From Bacillota bacterium (GTDB taxonomy: Bacteria; Bacillota; Clostridia; Peptostreptococcales; Acidaminobacteraceae): 34,382 nt of DNA. The notes under the pieces were generated by a model. It made no database searches. It was not told the origin of the DNA and was given only the letters and a program-made list of their open reading frames with translations. Each line of letters starts with the position of its first letter. Positions within the stretch are counted from its first letter, which is position 1. The translations under genes were made by a program, and so were the position numbers. The stretch covers positions 1 to 34,382 of the forward strand of contig JAOARG010000002.1 of NCBI GenBank assembly GCA_025210655.1, written 5' to 3'. Below, one piece after another: positions 7,642 through 15,631 of this stretch.

Positions 7642-7649
7642 AAAATCAC

Positions 7650-8876
7650 CTAATTTCCTTTAGTGATTACTAATGTCTCACCTGCAATAAGACCTTCTAT
7701 TACTGAAGAATTTTTGCCATCAGTTAAGCCCGTTTTTATTGCTCTTTGTTCTGGACTACCCTGATCATTTTTTACATCTACATACTGTGTCCCTTCAAAA
7801 ATGTATACAGCTTTGTTAGGTATCGTTAGAACGTTTTTCTCCTGTCGCATTATGAAGGTTGCTTCGCAAGTCATACCAGATTTTATTCTTTCTGTATCAC
7901 CTTCAAGTAGAATAGTAACATCATAGGTAACCACACCGTTATTATCAATATCAGGTAATGATTTAATGTTTGATACTTTTCCTGTATAAGTAATACCTTC
8001 AAAAGCTTCAAAAACTACTTCCACAGTTTGTTCTTTTTCAACCATATCTAAGTCTAGTTCTGAAACCGGTACAGTTACTTCTACCTTGTCAGAATCTGAT
8101 AATATAATAAAGTTTGTAGTGTTTGAAGTTTGTGAGCTTGAGTTACTTGGTGAAGATATTATTTCTCCTTCTTTATAAGCAATATTAAGAATAGTTGCAG
8201 ATATAGGTGAAATTAGACTAGTGCTATTAAAATCGTCTTCAGCAATTTCTAAGTTGATTTTCTTAGATTCTACATTTGCTTTTTCTACTTCTATTGATTT
8301 GTTTGAATTTTTTAAAGTATTGTATCTTTTTAGTTGATTGTCATATGCAGTTTGAGCACTATCTAAATCAAGTTTTTTAAATGTTATATCTTGGCTAGGA
8401 TATAAATCAGGATTTTCAACCATAGGTTGATATTCAGCTTTAATTTTTTCTAGACTACTCTTATAATTATCTAGCTTTTCTTTTTCGCTAAGTAGTGAAA
8501 GAACTTCATTCTCTTTTTTGAGTTCTAAATTTGTTAGGGCTTGTTTGTAAGTGATTTCAGAAGTTTTTAGTTTGTTTAAGTATTCTTCGTCCTTAAGTTT
8601 TGCTAGAAGTTGACCTTCTGTTACCTTGTCTCCTTCAGATACATATATTTCTTTTAATGTTCCATTGATATCAAAGTCAACATTTACTACTGGAATTTCT
8701 GCAACACCATCACCAGTGAAGCCGATGACTATATTACCCCTAGCTACAATAGACTCACTAGTAGTTGGCCCCTCTTCAGCGGTTACAGCATTACCTTGGA
8801 TATAGCTATAAGTTGCAAATCCTAATATCATTACTAGAATAATAAAAAAATATTTATTCTTAATAATTTTTTTCAC
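7650..8876 (-). CDS. HlyD/MacA-type membrane fusion protein of the efflux operon
   Basis: 408 aa with a GTG start preceded by AGGAGGAG. An N-terminal membrane anchor (about 10-27) is followed by a lipoyl half-motif (LKEIYVSEGDKVTEGQLLAKL). A long coiled-coil hairpin (about 105-215) comes next, then the second lipoyl half (ISPISATILNIAYKEGEIIS), a beta-barrel domain and a C-terminal membrane-proximal domain. It is the first gene of a five-gene minus-strand operon. In Gram-positives such proteins link the permease to the wall space. The promoter region has two TTCCATCA boxes 11 bp apart. Confidence 0.95.
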   Translation of the reverse strand: MKKIIKNKYFFIILVMILGFATYSYIQGNAVTAEEGPTTSESIVARGNIVIGFTGDGVAEIPVVNVDFDINGTLKEIYVSEGDKVTEGQLLAKLKDEEYLNKLKTSEITYKQALTNLELKKENEVLSLLSEKEKLDNYKSSLEKIKAEYQPMVENPDLYPSQDITFKKLDLDSAQTAYDNQLKRYNTLKNSNKSIEVEKANVESKKINLEIAEDDFNSTSLISPISATILNIAYKEGEIISSPSNSSSQTSNTTNFIILSDSDKVEVTVPVSELDLDMVEKEQTVEVVFEAFEGITYTGKVSNIKSLPDIDNNGVVTYDVTILLEGDTERIKSGMTCEATFIMRQEKNVLTIPNKAVYIFEGTQYVDVKNDQGSPEQRAIKTGLTDGKNSSVIEGLIAGETLVITKGN

Positions 8877-8906
8877 AATAATTCTCCTCCTCTTTTTTCT
8901 AAGTCC

Positions 8907-8942
8907 AGTATAGTTATGAAATGTGATGGAAGTTTGATGGAA
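8907..8942 (-). promoter_or_regulatory. Promoter of the efflux operon with 11-bp direct repeat
   Basis: On the coding (minus) strand two TTCCATCA boxes occupy 8942-8935 and 8931-8924, exactly 11 bp apart. A -10 TATACT lies at 8912-8907, 11 bp past the second box. The place of the -35 element is a poor match, which suggests activator dependence. The layout fits an OmpR-family response regulator. Confidence 0.6.
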
Positions 8943-9041
8943 TAATTATGAACTATAGAAATTATCAAACTAGTTGACTTATGTCATGCAGTTTTATTTT
9001 TGAATGTGTTATAATCTTAAATATTATAAGGAGGTTTTGAA

Positions 9042-9470
9042 ATGAAACAAGCACTTGTACATATTGCACTTGTTGTGAGAGATTATGATGAGGCTATAGA
9101 GTTTTATACTAAAAAATTGAATTTTGAACTTATTGAGGATACATATCAGCCTGAACAAGACAAGAGATGGGTTGTAGTAGCTCCTCCCGGTTCAAAAGAA
9201 TCTACTATACTATTAGCTCGACCTTCAAAGACAGGACAAGAAGAATTTATTGGGAATCAAGCTGGTGGAAGAGTATTTCTTTTCCTCAATACTGATGATT
9301 TTTGGCGAGATTACAATGAAATGATTGATAAAGGAATAAATTTTATTAGGGAGCCAAAAGAAGCAGACTATGGAACAGTAGCTGTATTTGAAGATCTTTA
9401 TGGTAACTTGTGGGATCTCATTCAGCTGAATGATGATCATCCTATCGTAAGGAGAATGAACAGAAATTAG
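9042..9470 (+). CDS. VOC (glyoxalase/bleomycin resistance) family protein
   Basis: 142 aa, a single-chain pair of beta-alpha-beta-beta-beta modules. The first begins VHIALVVRDYDEAIEFY, with H7 in the usual metal position; the second ends VAVFEDLYGNLWDLIQ. The second-module metal residue is D125 or E117 instead of the common E in the GN-x-x-E-L pattern. The family covers glyoxalases, dioxygenases and antibiotic-binding proteins, so the substrate is not predictable. An AGGAGG site is 9 bp ahead of the ATG, and a TATAAT (9010-9015) preceded by TGTG may be an extended -10. It is divergent from the efflux operon. Confidence 0.9.
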   Translation: MKQALVHIALVVRDYDEAIEFYTKKLNFELIEDTYQPEQDKRWVVVAPPGSKESTILLARPSKTGQEEFIGNQAGGRVFLFLNTDDFWRDYNEMIDKGINFIREPKEADYGTVAVFEDLYGNLWDLIQLNDDHPIVRRMNRN

Positions 9471-9487
9471 TTCATACGTGTTTCGTT

Positions 9488-9508
9488 GGTCGTAGGTCGT
9501 AGGTCGGA
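9488..9508. repeat. Three tandem 7-bp units (GGTCGTA)
   Basis: GGTCGTA, GGTCGTA and GGTCGGA lie head to tail just after the VOC stop codon. An inverted repeat follows (CAAGATC at about 9513-9519 with GATCTTG at 9532-9538). No function recognised. Confidence 0.7.
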
Positions 9509-9560
9509 AGTTCAAGATCATGGAGCAAGTCGATCTTGTAAGAATAGTTGGGAGATAAAA

Positions 9561-9760
9561 TATAGAGTGGTTTTTTAGTATAAGTAATCCCTTACAGGAC
9601 AAATCAGGCGAGCTAATAAATATTAAATTGAAACGTTCCTATTCATTTAATATTTATGGTTTTGCTTCAGCAAAAAGCATCCATTAAGGTCTAATTCATA
9701 TAAAGAGATTTTTCAGTATAAGTAAAGCCTTACAGGACAAATCAGGCGAGCTAATAAATG
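9561..9760. repeat. Pair of ~51-60 bp direct repeats enclosing a hairpin element
   Basis: 9571-9621 and 9710-9760 match at all but three of 51 positions, including ACAGGACAAATCAGGCGAGC and the following TAATAAAT. Weaker similarity extends about 10 bp upstream. Between them lies TAAATATTAAAT (9617-9628) paired with ATTTAATATTTA (9645-9656), then TTTTGC/GCAAAA (9660-9675) and AAGCATCC (9675-9682). The inner hairpin pair recurs at 34315-34378. No open reading frame or transposase is visible in the unit. Confidence 0.75.
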
Positions 9761-9768
9761 GGCATAAG

Positions 9769-9796
9769 AAAAACCATATCTATTGATACGGTTTTA
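9769..9796 (+). terminator. Possible terminator after the VOC gene
   Basis: AAAACCATATC and GATACGGTTTT form an imperfect stem (one A/C mismatch) followed by TTATTA. It lies 300 bp past the VOC stop, so it may instead belong to the repeat-rich gap. Confidence 0.4.
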
Positions 9797-9816
9797 TTAC
9801 GTATTTTGTGCTATTT

Positions 9817-9991
9817 GCCTAATATTGCCTAAAGCTATTGCAATCGCGCCTAATCATTGCTTAGCAATTAGCCTAAGGTTGTATTTAAGTGCTATTAATT
9901 TTCTTTTTGAAAATTAATAGCATAAACAATATTAGGCTAGCTGTAAAGCAGTGATTAGGCGCGATCAAAGTAGTTTTAGGCTATGTTAGGC
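9817..9991. repeat. Second-type fishbone element (GCCTAA/TTAGGC linkers)
   Basis: Left linkers are GCCTAA (9817-9822), GCCTAAA (9827-9833), ATCGCGCCTAATCA (9843-9856) and TAGCCTAA (9869-9876). Right linkers are TTAGGCTA (9932-9939), TGATTAGGCGCGAT (9952-9965), TTTAGGC (9975-9981) and TTAGGC (9986-9991). Taken outside-in, each left linker is the exact complement of its right partner, the longest over 14 bp. Side hairpins include ATTGC/GCAAT (9856-9868). The apex is a 13-bp stem starting TGCTATTAATTTT (9890-9922). The topology matches the four 5'-end fishbones, but the sequence is unrelated. It abuts the ynbB stop. Confidence 0.85.
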
Positions 9992-10020
9992 TGAATTAAA
10001 TCGTAATAAGATTTAATTCA
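9992..10020 (-). terminator. Hairpin over the 3' end of ynbB
   Basis: TGAATTAAATC (9992-10002) and GATTTAATTCA (10010-10020) form a perfect 11-bp stem that includes the last codons and stop of ynbB. There is no good T-run after it on the minus strand, so termination activity is uncertain. Confidence 0.45.
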
Positions 10021-11255
10021 AGTAAATGATCCACTGATTTCATAACGCCGTATTTACTGTGGAAGTATGTCAGTCCTCCTTGGAAGTAAGCTATATATGG
10101 TGCTCTTATTGGTCCGTCTGCGCTTAGTTCTATTGAAGAACCTTGTACAAATGCTCCTGCTGCCATTATTACAGGACTATCATATCCTGGCATATCCCAT
10201 GGTTCACAGGTTACAAAACTATCGACTGGAGCTGCAAACTGAATTGAACGGCAGAATTCTATTAATAATTTGTCCTCTTTAAACTTAATTGACTGTATTA
10301 TGTCACTTCTATAATCATTGAAGGATGGATTTACTTCAAATCCAAGTTTCTCATATGTTCTGGCACAAAGTATAGCTCCTTTGATTGCTCCTGATACTAC
10401 TGTTGGTGCCATGAAAAGTCCCTGAAGCATGGATCTTGTTTGTCCGAACATAAGACCACATTCTTTTCCTATTCCTGGTGAGGTCATTTTAAAACTCACT
10501 AATTCTATCAATTCCCTCTTACCGACTATATAACCACCAGCTAGAGCTAGTCCTCCACCTGGGTTTTTTATAAGTGATCCCGCCATGATATCAGCTCCAA
10601 CTTCAATTGGCTCTTTTTTATCTAGGAACTCTCCATAACAGTTGTCAATCATTACAATAAGATCTTCTTTTATGTCTTTGACAAACTTTATTATATCTTC
10701 TATATCATTAATAGTTAATGATTTTCTCCAGCTATACCCACTTGATCTTTGTATATATATCATTTTTGTATTATTTTTTATGGATTTTTTGATTTCTTCT
10801 TTATTGAATTCTCCAGAATCTAGTAAATCGATTTGAGTGTATTCAACTCCCTGATTTTTTAGATTTCCAGGATAACTATCGTTTATACCGATTACTGCGT
10901 CTAAAGTGTCATATGGTTTTCCGGCTATAGAAATCATGTGATCCCCGCCAAAAAGAAGTCCTGTAATACATAGAGTAAGTGCATGGGTACCATTTACTAT
11001 AAGAGGTCTGACTATTGCATCTTCTGCGCTAAAAATGTCAGCGTAGATTTGTTCAATAGTTTCTCTTCCCATATCGTTATAACCATAACCTGTATTCCAA
11101 TTGAAATGAGCGTCTGAAAGCCTATTTTCTTGCATGGCTTTTAAAACTTTATATTGATTATATTCAGCTATTGTATCAATATCTCCATATATATCTTTAA
11201 CTTCTGCCTCACATTCTGCAATGAATTCTTTTACATTATCTTTTATGTTTTCCAT
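9996..11255 (-). CDS. ynbB: YnbB-type PLP-dependent lyase (methionine gamma-lyase / aluminium resistance family)
   Basis: 419 aa, the usual length of the family. These are fold-type I PLP enzymes related to cystathionine beta- and methionine gamma-lyases. The PLP lysine is expected at K230 in SLIKNPGGG, with the cofactor aspartate in MIDNCYGEF (D204). FNWNTGYGYNDMGR (51-64) and NGTHAL (89-94) are typical of the family. The natural substrate is unsettled: annotations range from methionine gamma-lyase-like to aluminium resistance. It is monocistronic here. AAGGAG lies 8 bp before the start. The 3' end runs into a hairpin and a fishbone element. Confidence 0.92.
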   Translation of the reverse strand: MENIKDNVKEFIAECEAEVKDIYGDIDTIAEYNQYKVLKAMQENRLSDAHFNWNTGYGYNDMGRETIEQIYADIFSAEDAIVRPLIVNGTHALTLCITGLLFGGDHMISIAGKPYDTLDAVIGINDSYPGNLKNQGVEYTQIDLLDSGEFNKEEIKKSIKNNTKMIYIQRSSGYSWRKSLTINDIEDIIKFVKDIKEDLIVMIDNCYGEFLDKKEPIEVGADIMAGSLIKNPGGGLALAGGYIVGKRELIELVSFKMTSPGIGKECGLMFGQTRSMLQGLFMAPTVVSGAIKGAILCARTYEKLGFEVNPSFNDYRSDIIQSIKFKEDKLLIEFCRSIQFAAPVDSFVTCEPWDMPGYDSPVIMAAGAFVQGSSIELSADGPIRAPYIAYFQGGLTYFHSKYGVMKSVDHLLELNLITI

Positions 11256-11382
11256 TTATACTAACTCCTTAAGAAAATATGTATGTTTTGACCACTTTGC
11301 TAATGAGCAGTGATTTTCTAAATACCTATAATAAAGTAACATATATATAATTTAAAATCAAATGAAATAGAATTTATATGAA

Positions 11383-11437
11383 TTTAAGGTTTATTTAAGG
11401 TTCCCTTAAGGCTAGATTACACTTGTGGATATATAAT
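11383..11437 (+). promoter_or_regulatory. Promoter with triple 11-bp direct repeat (T/C)TTAAGG
   Basis: TTTAAGG (11383-11389), TTTAAGG (11394-11400) and CTTAAGG (11405-11411) repeat on an exact 11-bp period. The last overlaps the -35 position of the TATAAT at 11432-11437 (a second TATAAT lies at 11454-11459). The pattern YTTAAG-N5-YTTAAG is that of PmrA/BasR-type response regulator boxes. It precedes the Lys-rich gene at 11488. Confidence 0.6.
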
Positions 11438-11487
11438 GGACACATCTATTTTTTATAATATGTGTAATATTATTAAGGGGGTGCAAA

Positions 11488-11838
11488 ATGAACATTAAGA
11501 TGCCTGTAAAAGGTGCTATGGGTGCAGCGAAGATTAAATCTTTAGACAATCTTAAAGTTGCTAATAGTAATCAGAAAAAAGTTGCTAAAAAAAGCAAGAC
11601 AAGTAAGGAAAGTGAGATAAAAAAGCTGACAAAGGAAAGGCAGAAAAAGCTGAAGGAATTAGCCAAGATCAACAATTCTAATATTTCCAAAGAAGAGAAA
11701 GAGAGGAAAACTAAAGCTCTAAAAGCTGAAATACAGAGAATTGATACTTCTATTTTGAAACTTAATTCATCTAAAGTAAAAAAAGCCAAGGCTAAGAATA
11801 AAAATATAAGAAAGCAAAGTGTAGATGTATCCCTGTAA
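11488..11838 (+). CDS. Small highly basic coiled-coil protein, FlxA-like
   Basis: 116 aa, roughly a third lysine and arginine, with no signal peptide or membrane segment. After a short N-terminus (MNIKMPVKGAMG) and a Lys/Ser-rich stretch comes a charged helix (about 42-96). Its IKKLTKERQKKLKEL ... EIQRIDTSILKL heptad-like pattern recalls FlxA-like proteins; the C-terminus is again Lys-rich. An AAGGGGGTG ribosome binding site and a promoter with three response-regulator-like boxes lie upstream, and a strong terminator follows, so it is a real monocistronic gene. Function unknown; nucleic-acid or membrane binding is possible from charge only. Confidence 0.75.
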   Translation: MNIKMPVKGAMGAAKIKSLDNLKVANSNQKKVAKKSKTSKESEIKKLTKERQKKLKELAKINNSNISKEEKERKTKALKAEIQRIDTSILKLNSSKVKKAKAKNKNIRKQSVDVSL

Positions 11839-11858
11839 GCAAGGTACATAATAAATAA

Positions 11859-11892
11859 GTGGCTGTCTCAGATGTAATTATGAGACAGCCAC
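11859..11892. terminator. Bidirectional terminator between convergent genes
   Basis: GTGGCTGTCTCA (11859-11870) and TGAGACAGCCAC (11881-11892) form a perfect 12-bp stem between the Lys-rich gene (plus) and the cyclase gene (minus). ATTTT follows on the plus side. Confidence 0.85.
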
Positions 11893-11895
11893 ATT

Positions 11896-12813
11896 TTAAT
11901 CAGTAACTATTGAGTTTCTTCCTCTTTCCTTTGCAGCATACATTAGTTTATCTCCACGTTTAAATAAAGACTCCCCTGTATCATCATTCTTTTGTTCTGT
12001 GATACCTATGCTAAATCTAGCCTCTAAATATTCTCCATTATTAAGGGCCCTGGACTGTAATACTTTTGATGTGTTATTTTTAATATTTTCAACAATATCC
12101 TTTATTTCAGCTAGTGTTATAGATCTGAATAAAATAATGAACTCATCTCCACCATATCTAAAAGGCAGATGCTGGGTATTTTGAACAGATGATAATATAG
12201 CATTTCCAAGTATTCTAATAATTTGATCACCGGTATTATGACCATGTATATCATTTATGTTTTTGAAATTATCTAAGTCCATTACTAGTAGATAATTACT
12301 TTCACTGATGAAATTCATATCTTTTGATATTTCTTTATAATAATTGTAGTAATATGTTTGATTATATAAGCCTGTCATATTATCCCTTATGCTTTCCTGA
12401 TAATATTTATTTTTTAAGGCTGTTATGTGATGTATTTTTTCTTTGTTTTTTTTATAATATATTATTAGGCCGACGGTAATTATAAACATACCTAATATTT
12501 CCCCTAATGTCTCTGTCAGGGATACGAGTCCTTTTACATCATAAAATTCATCAAGTAAATCTGCAAAAGCAGCAGCCTGTAGTACTATCAAGCCAGTACG
12601 TACAAAGTGATATGTGATGCTGTTGCCAAATACCATTGAACATATAATCAGCCAAATGATGTATTGAAATACTAGTAGTAATGAAAAAATAACATCATCA
12701 TAGTCGATATCTGTTACTAATGGATAGTTTGTTGAAAGTCTCGTTAGAAACAAAGAAATTATTGTTATTACAATAATATTTATAAAGTTTTGTCTATTCA
12801 GTATTTTTTTCAT
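11896..12813 (-). CDS. Membrane diguanylate cyclase (GGDEF)
   Basis: 305 aa. Residues 10-120 hold about four membrane segments with no recognised sensor fold; the GGDEF domain spans about 140-303. Active-site elements are intact: DLDNFKNINDIHGHNTGD (179-196) supplies metal and GTP contacts, and GGDEF lies at 221-225. The allosteric RxxD site is absent (QHLP stands in the segment before FRYGGDEF), so product inhibition at the I-site is not expected. The enzyme should make c-di-GMP from two GTP. It stands alone between a bidirectional terminator and the ACT-protein terminator. Confidence 0.94.
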   Translation of the reverse strand: MKKILNRQNFINIIVITIISLFLTRLSTNYPLVTDIDYDDVIFSLLLVFQYIIWLIICSMVFGNSITYHFVRTGLIVLQAAAFADLLDEFYDVKGLVSLTETLGEILGMFIITVGLIIYYKKNKEKIHHITALKNKYYQESIRDNMTGLYNQTYYYNYYKEISKDMNFISESNYLLVMDLDNFKNINDIHGHNTGDQIIRILGNAILSSVQNTQHLPFRYGGDEFIILFRSITLAEIKDIVENIKNNTSKVLQSRALNNGEYLEARFSIGITEQKNDDTGESLFKRGDKLMYAAKERGRNSIVTD

Positions 12814-12891
12814 AGTATACTCCTACTTTCTCACCTGATTACTAGTATATACTTAATGATACCCTGAGTGAAGAGTAAAGACACTTTTAAT

Positions 12892-12934
12892 AAAAAAATA
12901 TAGAATACTCTTTTATAGAGCACTCTATATTTTT
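12892..12934 (-). terminator. Terminator of the ACT-domain gene
   Basis: Arms around AAAAATATAGA (left) and TCTATATTTTT (right) form a stem with inner TACTC/AGAG pairing. The A-rich left end becomes a T-run on the minus strand. It lies 5 bp past the stop codon at 12939. Confidence 0.7.
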
Positions 12935-12938
12935 CTAA

Positions 12939-13325
12939 TTAGAATATTTCGTAATTTGCCTCCCTTAGGCAAGTTATAGTTTTTTCTAAGTTTTTTTCTT
13001 TTACAAGTATGTAATCTGTATCGTATGTAGATATGGCAAAAATACTAATCCCATTTTCAGCAAGTACAGTCGAGATTGAAGATAGTATTCCAACTAATGC
13101 AAAATCTAGGGGACCTAATATTTTTAGAACTTTCCAATCTTTTTCGCAAACTACTCCTTCCGGTACGAAAGTTGCATCGCATACCAGTGATAATTCATCA
13201 TTAGTTTTTGTTATATTAAAAAAATCTCCTTTTGTTGACCAAGAGGGAATTTTAGAGTCAGAATCAAGTTTACAAACTCCGTATTCTCCTTTTAATAATT
13301 TCATAGTAAGTATTGTATCAGACAT
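12939..13325 (-). CDS. ACT-domain protein (CASTOR-like tandem ACT)
   Basis: 128 aa. The C-terminal half carries a clear ACT/CASTOR-type motif, GPLDFALVGILSSISTVLAENGISIFAISTYDTDYILVKE, with the ligand loop after strand one. The N-terminal half (about 1-60) is a second, divergent module starting LKGEYGVCKLD and including WSTKGDFFNITKTNDELSLVC. Such small proteins are thought to bind amino acids and act as sensors. No partner enzyme is adjacent. The start follows an AAAGGATG site. Confidence 0.88.
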   Translation of the reverse strand: MSDTILTMKLLKGEYGVCKLDSDSKIPSWSTKGDFFNITKTNDELSLVCDATFVPEGVVCEKDWKVLKILGPLDFALVGILSSISTVLAENGISIFAISTYDTDYILVKEKNLEKTITCLREANYEIF

Positions 13326-13471
13326 AACTTGTCATCCTTTCATAGTAATAAATAATTTGCATTAAAATAAGCCCAAGAGTTGTAATCCTAGGCTATGATT
13401 TATCCCATTATACTCCAACAGTGTTTTATGAACACTTTCATATTAGACTAACACAAATGGAAATAAGGGTC

Positions 13472-13524
13472 AATTATTTTAGCTATATTTGTAAGTAGTA
13501 AGTGCAAATATAGCTAAAATAATT
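13472..13524. repeat. Perfect 20-bp inverted repeat with 13-nt loop
   Basis: The arm 13472-13491 (AATTATTTTAGCTATATTTG) is the exact complement of 13505-13524, with the loop at 13492-13504. It lies between two minus-strand genes, about 60 bp past the stop of the HD-GYP gene. No T-run follows on the minus strand. It could be a terminator variant or a small mobile-element remnant. The rest of 13326-13582 shows nothing else. Confidence 0.85.
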
Positions 13525-13582
13525 AATATATAATAAAAATTTTAAGATCCATAATTAAATATATAATGTATGAAAACAGTCT

Positions 13583-15631
13583 CTAAATTTTTTCAGCTTC
13601 TAGTATTTCGATTAAAATATCAGATAAGTTTGGGTCAAAATGTTTACCTTTACATCTAAGAATTTCTAAAACTGCATCATCTGGAGTCATGGCTTTTTTA
13701 TAAGGCCTTTCATTAACCATTACATCGTATGAATCAACTAGGGTTATTATACGTGATTCTAATGGTATGTCCTCCCCTATCAATCCATCAGGATATCCAG
13801 AACCATCATATTTTTCATGGTGATGTAAAATTCCATCAGCAATTCTTAATAAGTCTGGTGAAGATATAGCTATTTGATAACCCTTTTGGGTATGAGTTTT
13901 CATTACTTCAAATTCCTTTTCAGTTAGCTTATCAGGTTTAAGTAAAATTGAATCTGATATGGCTACTTTCCCAATATCATGTAATGTTGCAAGCATTTCA
14001 AGATCACTGAGCTCTGTGTTTGAAAGTCCAATTTTTTCACCAATCATAGTAGCAAGTTTAGCAGTTCTATCGGTATGGTACTTGGTTTCATAATCACTTT
14101 GTTCCAGTGTTAATCTAAGGGATTCTATTATTGAGCTACGTGAACTTCTTGTTTCTAGAAGTTTCTTTCTCTCCATACTTTTTTGAACTTCTACTATACT
14201 ATTATTTAGAGGAAGTCTTGAATCGTTAAAAATCTCAGAAACTAAACATATTGAAATTGAAGTGTTGAAAAGATCAACACTGCTTACCTTTTTTTCTATA
14301 TCCTGTTTTATTGAGTTGATTTCTACAGTATTTGATTTAGGAAGGACTATAAGGAACTCGTCTCCTTCATATCTACCTACTAAAGCACTTTCTGGAGCTA
14401 TTTGTTTGAAAATTTCTCCCATATTTTTAAGAATAGTATCCCCTGCATCAGAACCAAATGACTCATTGATGAGTTTGAAACTATTTAGACCACCATAAAT
14501 TATTCCTATTGGGTATTCTATTTTTGATAGAAACTCAGAAAAATAGTTTCTATTGAATAGTCCTGTCAGGGGGTCAATTGTAGCCATGGTTTCAAGTTTT
14601 TTCATCATAGTATAGTTTTGAGTAATATCTCTAAATTTAATTACTTGACCTAAGGTATGGCTTTTATGCTTTATATCAGAGACAATATACTCATAATATT
14701 CGTAACCTTTTTCACTAGTAAATTCATATATATCCCCATCATAATATGATACAATATGAGCTTTTTTTGACTCTAACATTTTATCAAAATTGGAATAATA
14801 ATCACTGTTTAAATCAATTAATGAATTCTCTTGAAATATCTTTCTTGCTTTTTCGTTATATTCAACTACGTGATTATTGAGATCACATATAATAATGATA
14901 TCACTTAGATCATTAACTATTATTTCCCTTGCAAGAGGAATTATATCAGGAACTTTAAAGTAAGATATAGAAATATAATAAACAAGTCCTGTGAATGAGA
15001 AACCAAGAATAGTATAGTCATATGTCTCATTTAAAATATTAAAAATAAAACTAACATTAATGATTATTGGAACAAGTATTCCTAAAATCAACAAAATTGG
15101 TTGAACTCTATAATATTTTGGTTGTTTAAGTGCATACCAAATGAGTAATAGCAAGGATGCAGCAATAGTTATATAGCAATATATAGTACCTACATAGAAT
15201 CCTATGGCATTTGTTACAAATACATGTGTAAGGAATTCGCTATGCATTATGAAGTAGCTCTTTCTAAAATAATGAGTCCAGTGATTAGTATATACCATAA
15301 GCACTAGAAAAACAGGTGAAAATATTACTAGACTGCGTACCCAATTAGGGACTTTATGATTTACTTTTACAAGATTCATGGTGAAATATAGATTTGTTGC
15401 AGGTATACCATATACACCTATGAACTTAATTTCATGCCAAAACCATATTCCCTTGTCAGATTCAAACAATTGGACCATACAATTTGAAAAAAACCAGATA
15501 GAAATAAAAATAAATAGCAAATGTAAGGATAATCTTATGTTTGGATTGACACTAGCATTTCTTATAGTAACAATACTAAGAACTATAAATAGACAGAAGA
15601 AAAACATGTAAGATAAAACAAGACTATTCAT
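13583..15631 (-). CDS. 7TM-PAS-degenerate GGDEF-HD-GYP protein, likely c-di-GMP phosphodiesterase
   Basis: 682 aa. Residues 1-225 have seven membrane helices of the histidine-kinase N-terminal 7TM type; 240-340 is PAS-like (IIICDLNNHVVEYNEKARKIF, ending VIKFRDIT); 345-480 is GGDEF; 505-682 is HD-GYP. The GGDEF domain looks inactive: the DxD segment reads GGLNSFK (380-386) and the signature is EGDEF (422-426). The HD-GYP domain keeps H551-D552, H580, HHHEKYDGSGYPDG (603-616) and D633, so hydrolysis of c-di-GMP is expected. The degenerate GGDEF may bind GTP as a regulator. Monocistronic; signal unknown. Confidence 0.94.
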   Translation of the reverse strand: MNSLVLSYMFFFCLFIVLSIVTIRNASVNPNIRLSLHLLFIFISIWFFSNCMVQLFESDKGIWFWHEIKFIGVYGIPATNLYFTMNLVKVNHKVPNWVRSLVIFSPVFLVLMVYTNHWTHYFRKSYFIMHSEFLTHVFVTNAIGFYVGTIYCYITIAASLLLLIWYALKQPKYYRVQPILLILGILVPIIINVSFIFNILNETYDYTILGFSFTGLVYYISISYFKVPDIIPLAREIIVNDLSDIIIICDLNNHVVEYNEKARKIFQENSLIDLNSDYYSNFDKMLESKKAHIVSYYDGDIYEFTSEKGYEYYEYIVSDIKHKSHTLGQVIKFRDITQNYTMMKKLETMATIDPLTGLFNRNYFSEFLSKIEYPIGIIYGGLNSFKLINESFGSDAGDTILKNMGEIFKQIAPESALVGRYEGDEFLIVLPKSNTVEINSIKQDIEKKVSSVDLFNTSISICLVSEIFNDSRLPLNNSIVEVQKSMERKKLLETRSSRSSIIESLRLTLEQSDYETKYHTDRTAKLATMIGEKIGLSNTELSDLEMLATLHDIGKVAISDSILLKPDKLTEKEFEVMKTHTQKGYQIAISSPDLLRIADGILHHHEKYDGSGYPDGLIGEDIPLESRIITLVDSYDVMVNERPYKKAMTPDDAVLEILRCKGKHFDPNLSDILIEILEAEKI

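Noticed and set aside
9225..9602. Minus-strand 125-codon frame overlapping the VOC gene
   Set aside because: Antisense to a recognisable VOC protein and running through tandem repeats; low-complexity product.
11571..11849. Minus-strand hydrophobic open frame opposite the Lys-rich gene
   Set aside because: The Leu/Phe-rich product is the mirror of AAA/GAA codons. The plus-strand gene has a promoter, ribosome binding site and terminator.
13583..15631. Bifunctional cyclase/phosphodiesterase
   Set aside because: The GGDEF domain lacks the metal-binding Asp segment and reads EGDEF, so cyclase activity is not supported; only the HD-GYP activity is.
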